Below are positions 1 through 6,947 of a stretch of 34,194 nucleotides of DNA, piece after piece. Both the position numbers and the translations under genes were made by a program. Position 1 is the stretch's first letter. Each line of letters starts with the position of its first letter. The stretch is from Elusimicrobiota bacterium (GTDB taxonomy: Bacteria > Elusimicrobiota > Elusimicrobia > UBA1565): the NCBI GenBank assembly GCA_016218495.1, contig JACRDU010000138.1:1-34194 (forward strand). Reading direction: 5' to 3'. Below the pieces are notes generated by a model. It worked only from the letters and a program-made list of their open reading frames with translations. It ran no database searches and was not told the origin of the DNA.

Positions 1-1
1 C

Positions 2-250
2 CGCGCGGACCTGCCCGGCGGCGACCCGCCGGCGGACGCGCCGCTCGAACAGCGCGAACGGAGAGCGGCGTTGGACCGGGCGCTGGCCGCCCTGGAGCCG
101 GCCGACCGGGCGGCGCTGCAGATGCGCGAGTTCGACGGCCTTTCGTATGATGACATCGCCGGAGCGCTGGGCGTCCCGGTCGGTACGGTGAAGTCGCGCC
201 TGCACCGCGCGCGGCTGGCCCTGGCGAAGGCCATGGAAGGGTTCAAGTGA
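2..250 (+). CDS. ECF RNA polymerase sigma factor, C-terminal part (cut by the window edge)
   Basis: The reading frame is open from base 2 and stops with TGA at 248-250, giving 82 residues. It contains sigma region 4: a first helix ending ALQMREFDGLSYDDIAGALG, followed by the recognition helix VPVGTVKSRLHRARLALAKA, the usual ECF helix-turn-helix for the -35 element. Region 2 lies outside the window. The stop overlaps the start of the next gene (GTGA), which encodes a zinc-finger anti-sigma factor, so the two form a standard sigma/anti-sigma pair. Family assignment is firm. The regulon is unknown, but the pilin-like gene just downstream is an obvious candidate target. Confidence 0.93.
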   Translation, partial: RADLPGGDPPADAPLEQRERRAALDRALAALEPADRAALQMREFDGLSYDDIAGALGVPVGTVKSRLHRARLALAKAMEGFK

Positions 251-726
251 GCTGCGACGAAGAAGCCCTGAACGAGTACTGCGACGGCGAGCTGGCGCCC
301 GAGCGGCGCGCCGCCATCGAGGGACACCTGGCATCCTGCCTCGCTTGCCGCGCGGTGCTCGAGCGGCTGAAGGCCGGCTCGGCCGCGTTCCGCGCCCACG
401 GCGCGGTGAAGGCCCCGCAGGGGCTGGCCAGCGCGGTGCTGGACCGGCCCCTGAAGGAGACCTCCGGCCGCGAGGCGCGCTGGGCGCCGGTCGCCGTGCT
501 GGCTTCGTTGACCCTCGTCGTCTTCCTCTCCGGGAAGGCCTTGAAGCCGCAGATTTCCGGGATCTTCAACCAATGCATGGGGATGATATCCGGCGCGGCG
601 TCCAGCGTCGGTTCGGCGGGGGGGCCGTCCTCCGCACCCAGCCCCGCATCCCCGCTCTGGTTGGTCTTGGCCGTCCTCTGCCTGGCCTTCGCGCTGGCCT
701 TCTGGTGGAAGCAGCGCAAGCGCTGA
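247..726 (+). CDS. Membrane anti-sigma factor, zinc-finger type, with a pilin-like membrane segment
   Basis: The protein has 159 residues and a GTG start that overlaps the sigma-factor stop by 4 bp. The N-terminus carries a ZAS/zf-HC2 motif: Cys3, then His27-x3-Cys31-x2-Cys34, the fold that holds ECF sigma factors inactive. A first membrane helix spans about residues 80-99 and a second about 136-153, so the zinc domain is cytoplasmic and the 100-135 loop is probably outside. The odd part is residues 80-126, which align without gaps to the pilin-like protein encoded next (see findings). From residue 96 onward, 15 of 31 positions are identical, including KPQ.S.IF. The fold and role follow from known families; the idea that the pilin-like part senses or mimics pilin is inference. 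Confidence 0.88.
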   Translation: MSCDEEALNEYCDGELAPERRAAIEGHLASCLACRAVLERLKAGSAAFRAHGAVKAPQGLASAVLDRPLKETSGREARWAPVAVLASLTLVVFLSGKALKPQISGIFNQCMGMISGAASSVGSAGGPSSAPSPASPLWLVLAVLCLAFALAFWWKQRKR

Positions 727-765
727 CGGGCCGAGAACAAATCCCCCCCTCCCCTGTCCAAGCTT

Positions 766-785
766 CCGACCCCGCGCGGGGTCGG
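766..785 (+). promoter_or_regulatory. Perfect 20-bp palindrome overlapping the pilin gene's ribosome-binding site
   Basis: CCGACCCC-GCGC-GGGGTCGG is its own reverse complement. Its right end shares bases with the GGGAGG Shine-Dalgarno sequence (784-789) of the gene starting at 794. It could fold in RNA as an 8-bp hairpin that partly hides the ribosome-binding site, or act as a dimeric operator. Which one applies cannot be decided from sequence. Confidence 0.5.
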
Positions 786-793
786 GAGGCGTT

Positions 794-1006
794 ATGGAAG
801 CGTTCGTGCGTCAGTGGCGCCGAATCAAGGACTCCAGCCGGGGGCAGGGCATCGTCGAATACCTGATGATGATGGCCGTCGTCGTCGGCGTCGTGCTGGT
901 CGTGGGCAGGATGTTCAAGCCCCAGGTCAGCAGCATCTTCATGGGGGTCATGGAGAAGATCCAGCGCGCCGTCGAGAGCGTCGGCGGCACGGGCGGAGGC
1001 TACTGA
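794..1006 (+). CDS. Flp/TadE-type pilin-like small protein
   Basis: This 70-residue protein begins with a short positively charged leader (RQWRRIKDSSRG) and then Q-G-I-V-E22-Y23, which fits the Flp prepilin motif G/xxxxEY, with cleavage expected after Gly17. A hydrophobic stretch at 24-41 and a short amphipathic tail rich in glycine follow, as in Flp pilins. GGGAGG at 784-789 precedes the ATG. The gene follows the sigma/anti-sigma pair with a 67-bp gap that holds a 20-bp palindrome. No prepilin peptidase or Tad secretion genes lie in the window, so the protein may form a pilus or be a small pilin-like membrane protein with another use. It ends directly against mutM, which is convergent. Confidence 0.8.
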   Translation: MEAFVRQWRRIKDSSRGQGIVEYLMMMAVVVGVVLVVGRMFKPQVSSIFMGVMEKIQRAVESVGGTGGGY

Positions 1007-1798
1007 CTACCTCTGGCAGACCGGGCAGTACAGGCTGGTGCGCCCCGCCAGAGGGCGGCGGGTCTTGAGCAGGGGGTGGCCCTTCGGGCAGGCCCGTCGG
1101 CCGTAGACGGCCAGCGCCAGGTGCGCGCGGCCGGGCCGGCCCAGCGGGTCGAGGAAGGCCTCGTCGTCGAGCGTCGAGCCGCCGGCCGCTATGCCGGCGG
1201 CCAGCACGGCCGTGACCGCCGAGGCGAGGCGCCGGCGTTCGTCGGCCTTGAGCGACTTGGCCGCGCGTGCCGGGCGCACGCCGGCGCGATAGAGCGCCTC
1301 GCTGGCGTAGATGTTCCCCACCCCGGCCACCACGGCCTGGTCTAGGAGCAGGGCCTTCACCGGGGCCCTGCGGCCTTTGAAGGCCCGGGCCAGGGCGGCC
1401 GCGTCGAACCCCGTCGAGAGCGGCTCGGGACCGAAGTCGGGCAACGGGCACCCGACCCGGCCGAAGCGCCGCGGGTCGACGAAGCGCAGCGAGGCGTCGC
1501 CGAAGTCGAGCCGGAAGCGTTCGTGCTTGTGGGACGGCTCGGCGCTTGCGGCGATGAAGAGCCTCCCCGACATGCCGAGGTGGGCCGTCAGCTCCCGGCC
1601 CCCCGCGAAGTCCAGGAGCAGGTACTTCCCGCGCCGCCGGGCCCCCGTGAACACCGAGCCCTCCAGGCCCGCCAGCGCCCGCGCCGGCGGCCGGCGGTAG
1701 AAGGTCGTCGTGGGGACCGTGACCCCCGTGACACGGCGGCCGGAGAGCTGCTCGGCGAGGATGCGGCGCACCGTCTCGACTTCGGGGAGCTCCGGCAC
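1007..1798 (-). CDS. mutM: Formamidopyrimidine-DNA glycosylase (Fpg/MutM)
   Basis: Base-excision repair enzyme that removes 8-oxoguanine and formamidopyrimidines and nicks the strand. The start is GTG at 1796-1798 because it is followed at once by PELPEVETVRR, whose proline becomes the catalytic N-terminus; the open frame extends much further upstream but that part is not coding. Visible landmarks are the early Glu of PELPE, the RRGKYLLLDF beta-strand lysine, and the VAGVGNIYASEALYRAGV helix-two-turn-helix. The C-terminal zinc finger is unusual: Cys-x3-His-x16-Cys-x2-Cys instead of four cysteines. At 263 aa the length is normal. The start lies 2 nt beyond the stop of the upstream CcsA-like gene, so the two are co-transcribed. 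Confidence 0.95.
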   Translation of the reverse strand: MPELPEVETVRRILAEQLSGRRVTGVTVPTTTFYRRPPARALAGLEGSVFTGARRRGKYLLLDFAGGRELTAHLGMSGRLFIAASAEPSHKHERFRLDFGDASLRFVDPRRFGRVGCPLPDFGPEPLSTGFDAAALARAFKGRRAPVKALLLDQAVVAGVGNIYASEALYRAGVRPARAAKSLKADERRRLASAVTAVLAAGIAAGGSTLDDEAFLDPLGRPGRAHLALAVYGRRACPKGHPLLKTRRPLAGRTSLYCPVCQR

Positions 1799-1800
1799 GG

Positions 1801-2628
1801 CTAGGGGACGGGGGGCGGGGCGTGGCGCACGGAGACCATCGAGATGAGGACGGCGGCGAAGGCGATGAGGCCCAGGTGGACGCTGCGCCGTCCGCGCACG
1901 CCCATGAAGCGATGGCCGTACAGCACGGCGGCGTAGAGCAACCAAGGCACCAGGGAGGCCATTTCCTTGAGCGACCAGCCCCAATAGTGCCCGTACTCGG
2001 ACTTCGACCAGACGGCCCCCATGACGAGCCCCAGGGTCATCACCGGCCAGGAGAAGGCGATGGTGGACAGGTGGAGGCGGTCGAGGACCTCGAGGGCGGG
2101 CATCCGGTAGCAGAGCTCGGTGGGCTTGCGCGACTTGATCTGGCGTTCCTGCACGATGAGGGCCATCCCCACGCCGGCCGAGTTCATGAAGCCGGTGTAG
2201 GCCAGCATCAGCACCATCGGGTGGATGTTGAGCCAGTAGCTGCGCAGTTCCGGAGGCAGCGGCGCGGCCTGCGGGTCGGCCAGCAGGGCGGCTCCCGTCC
2301 CCAGGACGGTCCAGGGCAGCACGAAGGCCCCGAGGATGCCCAGGCGGCCGACCCCTTCGACCACCAGGAACACGACGGCGTTGGTGAACGCCAGCCAGGA
2401 GAGCACCCCGTGCATGGTCACGACCGGGAAGAGGTAGCCGTTCTGAGGGAAGGCCCAGAACTCGCGGACCAACGAGCAGAAGCTGCCCAGGTGGAAGAAG
2501 GCGCCGCAGCCCAGCAGCGCCCACATCCAGCGCCTCAGGCGCTCGTCGCGCGCTCCCAAGTAGGCCAAAGCCAGGCCAGCGGAGGCCGCGTAGAAGGCGA
2601 AAGCCGCCAGGAGCAGGGCCTTGAGCAT
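1801..2628 (-). CDS. CcsA/HemX-like cytochrome c assembly membrane protein
   Basis: The protein has 275 residues with about eight hydrophobic helices and conserved histidines in membrane contexts (FFHLGS, TMHGVLSW, NIHPMVLML), the pattern of CcsA/CcmC/HemX heme-handling proteins. The tryptophan-rich signature is present in altered form: WSKSEYGHYWGWSLKE, with WGWSLKE where CcsA has WGWDPKE. A canonical CcsA domain is encoded elsewhere in the window (16442-19432), so this copy may be a HemX-like paralog, perhaps acting on heme synthesis or on a special cytochrome. It heads a two-gene unit with mutM. No Shine-Dalgarno sequence is visible; TACTAT lies 5 nt before the ATG. Confidence 0.8.
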   Translation of the reverse strand: MLKALLLAAFAFYAASAGLALAYLGARDERLRRWMWALLGCGAFFHLGSFCSLVREFWAFPQNGYLFPVVTMHGVLSWLAFTNAVVFLVVEGVGRLGILGAFVLPWTVLGTGAALLADPQAAPLPPELRSYWLNIHPMVLMLAYTGFMNSAGVGMALIVQERQIKSRKPTELCYRMPALEVLDRLHLSTIAFSWPVMTLGLVMGAVWSKSEYGHYWGWSLKEMASLVPWLLYAAVLYGHRFMGVRGRRSVHLGLIAFAAVLISMVSVRHAPPPVP

Positions 2629-2668
2629 GCCTCATAGTATCAACTGTCGGGCTCCGGTTGGAATGAGG

Positions 2669-2697
2669 TTGCCGCTGTGCGGCTTTCTTGCTAAAGT
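2669..2697 (+). promoter_or_regulatory. Sigma70-type promoter of the CADD gene
   Basis: TTGCCG (2669-2674), a 17-bp spacer and TAAAGT (2692-2697) give a plausible -35/-10 pair. Transcription would begin near 2704 and leave a leader of about 37 nt carrying AAAGGAG (2727-2733), 7 nt before the ATG at 2741. Confidence 0.5.
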
Positions 2698-2740
2698 CAT
2701 GCGCCGGATTGACGTCGGTCACGCCCAAAGGAGAATGAAA

Positions 2741-3424
2741 ATGGACTGGAAGGCCGTCGACTCCGCGATCGAAGACCTCTCGCTCTTGAAGCACCCGTTC
2801 TACCAGGCGTGGTCCGCCGGGCGCCTGAGCAAGGAGGACCTGCGCGCCTACGCCAAGGAGTATTACCACCTCGAGAAGAATTTCCCCCGCCTGGTCAGCC
2901 GCGTGCATTCCGCCACGCTCGACCCCGAACTGCGCCGGGGCCTGACCGAGAACCTCGCCGACGAGGAGACCGGCCCGGAGAACCACCGCGAGCTGTGGCT
3001 GCGCTTCGCCGAGGGCCTGGGCCTCTCCCGCGCCGAGGTCGTCGCCTCGGAGCCGTCCCCCAAGACCAGTGCCGCCTTCGACGCCCTGATGGACCTCTGC
3101 TCCCGGGGCGCGGTCGAGGGCCTGTCCGCGCTCTACGCCTACGAGTCGCAGCTGCCGGAGGTCTCCGAGTCCAAGATCGCCGGCCTCAAGGCGTTCTACG
3201 GCTTCGCCGACGCGCGCGCGCTGGGCTTCTTCGAGGTCCACAAGGCCGCAGACGTCTGGCATTCCGAGACGGAGCGCAAGGCGCTGGAGGCCTCCGGGGC
3301 CGACGCGCCCCGCGTGAAGGCCGCGGCCCAGACGGCGGCCCGCGCGCTGCTGTCTTTCCTCGACGGCGTCGACGCCGACACGCGCCTCAAGCGCGAAGGC
3401 GCCGCCGCCTGCGCGGCTTGCTAG
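2741..3424 (+). CDS. CADD-family protein: self-sacrificing p-aminobenzoate synthase (folate pathway)
   Basis: This 227-residue all-helical protein belongs to the TenA/PqqC-like fold and matches the chlamydial CADD (CT610) group in length and motifs: NLADEETGPENHRELW, YAYESQLPEVSESKI and FFEVHKAADVWHS. CADD makes p-aminobenzoate by consuming one of its own tyrosines at a dinuclear metal site. From memory of CADD numbering, the metal ligands correspond here to Glu75, His82, Glu135, His167, Asp171 and His174, the sacrificial Tyr27 to Tyr21 and Lys152 to Lys145; all are present. The start is ATG 2741 because AAAGGAG lies 7 nt before it, while ATG 2735 would leave only 1 nt. The gene stands at the head of a run with the DUF420 and MFS genes. 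The function is a family inference. Confidence 0.87.
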   Translation: MDWKAVDSAIEDLSLLKHPFYQAWSAGRLSKEDLRAYAKEYYHLEKNFPRLVSRVHSATLDPELRRGLTENLADEETGPENHRELWLRFAEGLGLSRAEVVASEPSPKTSAAFDALMDLCSRGAVEGLSALYAYESQLPEVSESKIAGLKAFYGFADARALGFFEVHKAADVWHSETERKALEASGADAPRVKAAAQTAARALLSFLDGVDADTRLKREGAAACAAC

Positions 3425-3434
3425 AATCGGGGCT

Positions 3435-3851
3435 GTGCCCCCACTCTGGCCGACGGTCAACGCGGGACTGAACGCGACGAGCGCCGTCCTCTTGGCCGTC
3501 GGCTGGAGCCGGGCGCGAGCCGGGGACCGCGCCTCCCACCGCCGCTTCATGCTGGCGGCGCTGTCCTGCTCGGCCATCTTCCTCGCCTCCTATCTCGCCT
3601 ACCATGCCCGGGTCGGCTCGGTGCGCTACCAAGGGGCCGGCCCGCTGCGGACGGCGTACCTGTCGGTGCTCCTGACGCACACCGTCCTCGCCGCGGCGGT
3701 GCCGTTCTTGGCCCTGCGCATGCTCTTCCTGGCCTGGAAGGAACGCTTCGAGGAGCACCGGCGGCTCGGGCGCGTCGCCTTGCCGGTCTGGCTTTACGTC
3801 TCCGTGACCGGCGTCGCCGTATATGGGATGCTCTACGGATGGGGACGGTGA
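3435..3851 (+). CDS. DUF420 membrane protein, possible cytochrome oxidase assembly factor
   Basis: The 138-residue protein has four predicted membrane helices and the DUF420 layout: N-terminal PTVNAGLNATSAVLLAVGW, then HRRFMLAALSCSAIFLASYLAYH, a helix with TAYLSVLLTHTVLAA, and the final EHRRLGRVALPVWLYVSVTGVAVYGMLY. Family members (YozB/CtaM-like) are linked to maturation of heme-copper oxidases. The histidines in YLAYH, LLTH and EEHRR are the ones conserved in the family. The start is GTG 3435, preceded by TAGAAT exactly 7 nt upstream with no Shine-Dalgarno sequence. That is a leaderless arrangement, and the hexamer includes the stop codon of the CADD gene. Confidence 0.82.
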   Translation: MPPLWPTVNAGLNATSAVLLAVGWSRARAGDRASHRRFMLAALSCSAIFLASYLAYHARVGSVRYQGAGPLRTAYLSVLLTHTVLAAAVPFLALRMLFLAWKERFEEHRRLGRVALPVWLYVSVTGVAVYGMLYGWGR

Positions 3852-5074
3852 GCGGGGCTAAGGGCATCCGCGGGGTCGGCCTGACTCCAGACGAGCTCCG
3901 TCATGTCGTGGGGCTGAGCGGCGTCTTCGCCTTGCGGATGCTGGGCCTGTTCCTGGTCCTGCCGGTGCTGAGCATCCATGCCAAGGGCCTCCTGGGGGCG
4001 ACCCCCTTCCTGGCCGGCATGGCGGTCGGGTTCTACGGCCTGAGCCAGACCCTCTTCACGGTGCCGATGGGCTTGCTCTCCGACCGGGTCGGGCGCAAGC
4101 AGGTCATCGTCGCCGGCCTCCTCGTCTACGCCGCCGGCAGCGTGATTTCGGCGAGCTCGCAGACCATCGGGATGCTCCTCCTGGGCCGCTTCATCCAAGG
4201 GGCGGGAGCCATCTCCTCGGCCGTCATCGCCATGGTGGCCGACCTGACCCGCGAGGAGGTCCGGGGCCGGGCGATGGCCGTCGTCGGCATCTCCATCGGC
4301 GCCAGCTTCGCCCTGGGCTTCGGGGTCGGCCCCGTCATCTCCGGGCACTGGGGCGTGCCCTCCTTGTTCTGGATCACCGGCCTGCTCGACCTCTGCGCCG
4401 TCGTGTATATCATCGCCTTCGTCCCCAAGCCGCCGGTGGAACACCGCGTCCCCGTTTCCTTCCGGCATATAGGCAGCATCCTCTCCGACCGGAACCTCCT
4501 CTCGCTCAACATCCTGATGTTCATCCTGCACGTGAGCCTCACTTCGATGTGGGTCGTCACGCCGCACATCCTCCTGGAGCACTGGGAGCGGCGCCAGATG
4601 TGGCATGTCTACCTCCCGATGATCCTGCTCGCCGGGCTCATCATGCTGCCCGCCATGGGGCTGGCCGAGGCCAAGAAGAAGCTCAAGGTCCTGCTGGGCG
4701 CCGGGATCGCGGTGTCCGCTGCGGGGAACCTCATCCTGGCGCTGTCGGCGGGCAGCCCGGTCCAGTCCGCCGTCGGCCTGGTGGTCTTCTTCGTGGGCTT
4801 CAACCTCATGGAGCCGGTGCTGCCGTCTTTGGTCACCCGCTTCGCCGCGCCGGAGCTGCGCGGCACCGCGGTGGGCGTCTTCAACACCAGCCAGTTCCTC
4901 GGCGCCTTCTGCGGCGGGGCGCTGGGCGGGTTCTTCCTGGGCCACGGCCGCTACGGGCTCTACTGGACCTCGTTGGCGCTCACCGTGCCCTGGGCCTGGG
5001 CGGCCGTGCGCCTGGCCGCGCCCCCCTCGCGCACGCCGGTCCAGGACCTGGGCGCGCTGGCCGAGCTGGAATGA
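3839..5074 (+). CDS. Major facilitator superfamily (MFS) transporter, YajR-like
   Basis: The protein has 411 residues and about twelve membrane helices. The MFS motif A appears as GLLSDRVGRKQVIVAG between helices 2 and 3, followed by GRFIQGAGAISSAVIAMVAD in helix 4 and GISIGASFALGFGVGPVISG in helix 5, as in YajR and other drug/H+ antiporters. The central loop carries PVSFRHIGSILSDRNLL. The substrate cannot be told. Two starts are possible: ATG 3839, overlapping the previous gene by 13 bp, or GTG 3848, a 4-bp GTGA overlap. The stop overlaps the next start (ATGA), so three genes are translationally coupled. Confidence 0.9.
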   Translation: MGTVSGAKGIRGVGLTPDELRHVVGLSGVFALRMLGLFLVLPVLSIHAKGLLGATPFLAGMAVGFYGLSQTLFTVPMGLLSDRVGRKQVIVAGLLVYAAGSVISASSQTIGMLLLGRFIQGAGAISSAVIAMVADLTREEVRGRAMAVVGISIGASFALGFGVGPVISGHWGVPSLFWITGLLDLCAVVYIIAFVPKPPVEHRVPVSFRHIGSILSDRNLLSLNILMFILHVSLTSMWVVTPHILLEHWERRQMWHVYLPMILLAGLIMLPAMGLAEAKKKLKVLLGAGIAVSAAGNLILALSAGSPVQSAVGLVVFFVGFNLMEPVLPSLVTRFAAPELRGTAVGVFNTSQFLGAFCGGALGGFFLGHGRYGLYWTSLALTVPWAWAAVRLAAPPSRTPVQDLGALAELE

Positions 5075-5526
5075 AGGCCCACCTGCTGCGCGCGCTGCTC
5101 TCCGCCTGCGTGGTGACGGGCGCCGGCTTCGGCCTGGGCCGCGGGGTGGAGCTCCTCCCGGAAGGGGCCGCGCGCGATTACGCGGAGCGCTATGCGCTCG
5201 AGCCCGGGCGCGAGCTGGCCGAACGGGTCGGCGACTCCCGCGCCGTGCGCAAGGCGCGCAAGAAGGCGCAGAAGGGCATCGAAGCCGCCGCCGAGAAGGC
5301 CGAGGACGCTCTGGAGTCGCGCGGCATCGAGGCCGACCGGGTGGCGGCGCTCTACACGACCGGAGCCTGGGCCGCGGCGGGCTTCGTCGTCTGCCTCCTG
5401 CTCACGCTGGCGCTGGGAATCTCATCGGCGGGCAGCGCCCTGGCCTTGGGCTTCAAGGTCAGCCTGGCGTTCTTCTTCCTGCAGGCCGCCCTCGTCTTCG
5501 GCGGCCTGGCCCTGCTGCGCGGCTAA
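5071..5526 (+). CDS. Small membrane protein of unknown function
   Basis: The 151-residue protein is not recognised. It starts with a hydrophobic segment (LLRALLSACVVTGAGFGLGRG), continues with a charged helical stretch rich in Ala, Lys and Glu (RKARKKAQKGIEAAAEKAED), and ends with two membrane helices at about 95-117 and 127-148. The ATG is fused to the stop of the MFS gene (ATGA), so it is translated with the transporter and may assist it; that is only context. Its stop overlaps by 4 bp the convergent stop of the sulfur-carrier fusion gene. Confidence 0.75.
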   Translation: MKAHLLRALLSACVVTGAGFGLGRGVELLPEGAARDYAERYALEPGRELAERVGDSRAVRKARKKAQKGIEAAAEKAEDALESRGIEADRVAALYTTGAWAAAGFVVCLLLTLALGISSAGSALALGFKVSLAFFFLQAALVFGGLALLRG

Positions 5527-6947
5527 TAGGTCGTCAGGCTCTTGTCGATGCGCTCGGCCCAGGCCAGGATGCCCCCGGCCACGTTGGAGACCTTCTTGTA
5601 GCCAACCTCCTGCAGGAACTTCACGGCCTTTGCGGAGCGCGCTCCGGAGCGGCAGTGCACGAGGATCTCGGCCTGGGGGTCGAGCTCCTTGTAGCGCTGC
5701 GGCACCTCGCCGAGCGGGATGTGCTTGGTGCCCTGCAGGCGGCAAATCTCAAGCTCGTGGGCTTCGCGGACGTCGACGACGACGACGCCGCCTTTCTCCA
5801 TGCGGGCCTTCAGCTCTTCGACGGTGATCTCGGGGACTGACATGGGCTCCTCCTTTGGGCGCCGGGCGGCGCAGAACTGCTCGTAGTCTATCAATCGGGT
5901 GACGCTCGGGTGCGGGCCGCACAGCGCGCAGGCGGGGTCCTTGCGCAGCTTCAGGCGCCTGAACGACGCCTCCAGGGCGTCGTAGGTCAGCAAGGTGCCG
6001 ATGAGCGGCTCCCCGATGCCCAACACGAGCTTCAGGGCCTCGACGGCCTGCAGCGCCCCGACGACGCCGGGCAGGACCCCCAGCACCCCCCCCTCCGCGC
6101 AGGACGGCACCAGCCCCGGCGGCGGCGGCTCGGGATAGAGGCAGCGGTAGCAGGGGCCCTTATCGGCCCAGAACACCGAGACCTGCCCCTCGAAGCGGAA
6201 GATGCTGGCGTAGACGTTGGGCTTGCCTAAGAGCGCGCAGGCGTCGTTGACCAGGTAGCGCGTGGCGAAGTTGTCGGTGCCGTCGACGACGACGTCGTAG
6301 CCGGCGAAGACGCCCAGGGCGTTGCCGGCGTCCAGGCGCAGGGCATGTCCGACGACCTCGACGAAGGGGTTGAGGCCGCGCAGGCGCTGGGCGGCGGCTT
6401 CGAGCTTCGGGCGGCCCACCGATTCCGTGCCGTAGAGCACCTGGCGCTGCAGGTTCGAAGCGTCCACCGCGTCGAAGTCGACGATGCCGATGCGCCCCAC
6501 CCCGGCGGCCGCCAGATAGAGCGCCATCGGGGAGCCCAGGCCGCCCGCGCCGACGATGAGGATGCGGGCGTTCTTGAGCTTCTTCTGCCCCTCGACGCCC
6601 ACCTCGGGAAGGATGACGTGGCGGTTGTAGCGGGCCAGCTCATCGGGCGAGAGCGCCGCCTCGGCGGCCGGCGCGCCGCCGGCGATGGCCGGGACCAGGA
6701 CCAGCTCGTCGCCGTCCTTCAGGCGGGTGGCCGGACCCTGCAGCGCCCGGATGTCGGTCTCGCCGAGGTAGACGTTGACGAAGCTGCGCAGGCTCCCGTC
6801 CGGCGCGAACAGGTGGGCCCGGACGGCGGCGTGTCGCGCGGCCAGGGCCTCGAGGGCCTCGGCGACGGTGGCGGCCGAGACCTCCACCACCGCCTTCCGG
6901 TCGGCCAGGGGGCGCAGCGCGGCGGGCAGGCGGATGGAGACGCTCAT
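5523..6947 (-). CDS. Three-domain fusion: CysO-like sulfur carrier, MoeZ/MoeB-type E1 enzyme, rhodanese
   Basis: The protein has 474 residues. Residues 1-91 form a ubiquitin-like sulfur carrier ending VPAIAGG; this end and the RSFVNVYL segment resemble mycobacterial CysO more than MoaD. About 100-365 is an adenylating E1: GAGGLGSP (133-140) for ATP, SNLQRQ, DGTDN (222-226), and zinc cysteines 266, 269, 340 and 343. Residues 369-474 are a rhodanese with active Cys432 in HCRSGARS. The E1 would adenylate the carrier's terminal glycine and the rhodanese supply sulfur, giving a thiocarboxylate. Here the GG is buried inside the chain, so cleavage after Gly91 seems needed; the JAMM peptidase encoded directly upstream, overlapping by 4 bp, is the natural candidate. 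A strong internal ribosome site precedes Met369. Confidence 0.92.
   Translation of the reverse strand: MSVSIRLPAALRPLADRKAVVEVSAATVAEALEALAARHAAVRAHLFAPDGSLRSFVNVYLGETDIRALQGPATRLKDGDELVLVPAIAGGAPAAEAALSPDELARYNRHVILPEVGVEGQKKLKNARILIVGAGGLGSPMALYLAAAGVGRIGIVDFDAVDASNLQRQVLYGTESVGRPKLEAAAQRLRGLNPFVEVVGHALRLDAGNALGVFAGYDVVVDGTDNFATRYLVNDACALLGKPNVYASIFRFEGQVSVFWADKGPCYRCLYPEPPPPGLVPSCAEGGVLGVLPGVVGALQAVEALKLVLGIGEPLIGTLLTYDALEASFRRLKLRKDPACALCGPHPSVTRLIDYEQFCAARRPKEEPMSVPEITVEELKARMEKGGVVVVDVREAHELEICRLQGTKHIPLGEVPQRYKELDPQAEILVHCRSGARSAKAVKFLQEVGYKKVSNVAGGILAWAERIDKSLTTY
5841..5855 (-). promoter_or_regulatory. Internal ribosome-binding site and ATG for a free rhodanese domain
   Basis: On the minus strand AAAGGAGGAG, then CCC, then ATG (5843-5841) lies inside the fusion gene exactly at the start of its rhodanese domain (Met369). 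The core GGAGG is about 5 nt from the ATG, better than the site of most genes here. It would yield a 106-residue free rhodanese in addition to the full fusion. Confidence 0.55.

Noticed and set aside
1007-3577. Very long minus-strand open frame (856 codons) containing MutM at its end
   Set aside because: Only the last 263 codons look like a protein. The rest is antisense to the CADD gene and out of frame with the CcsA-like gene; GC-rich DNA produces such open shadows.
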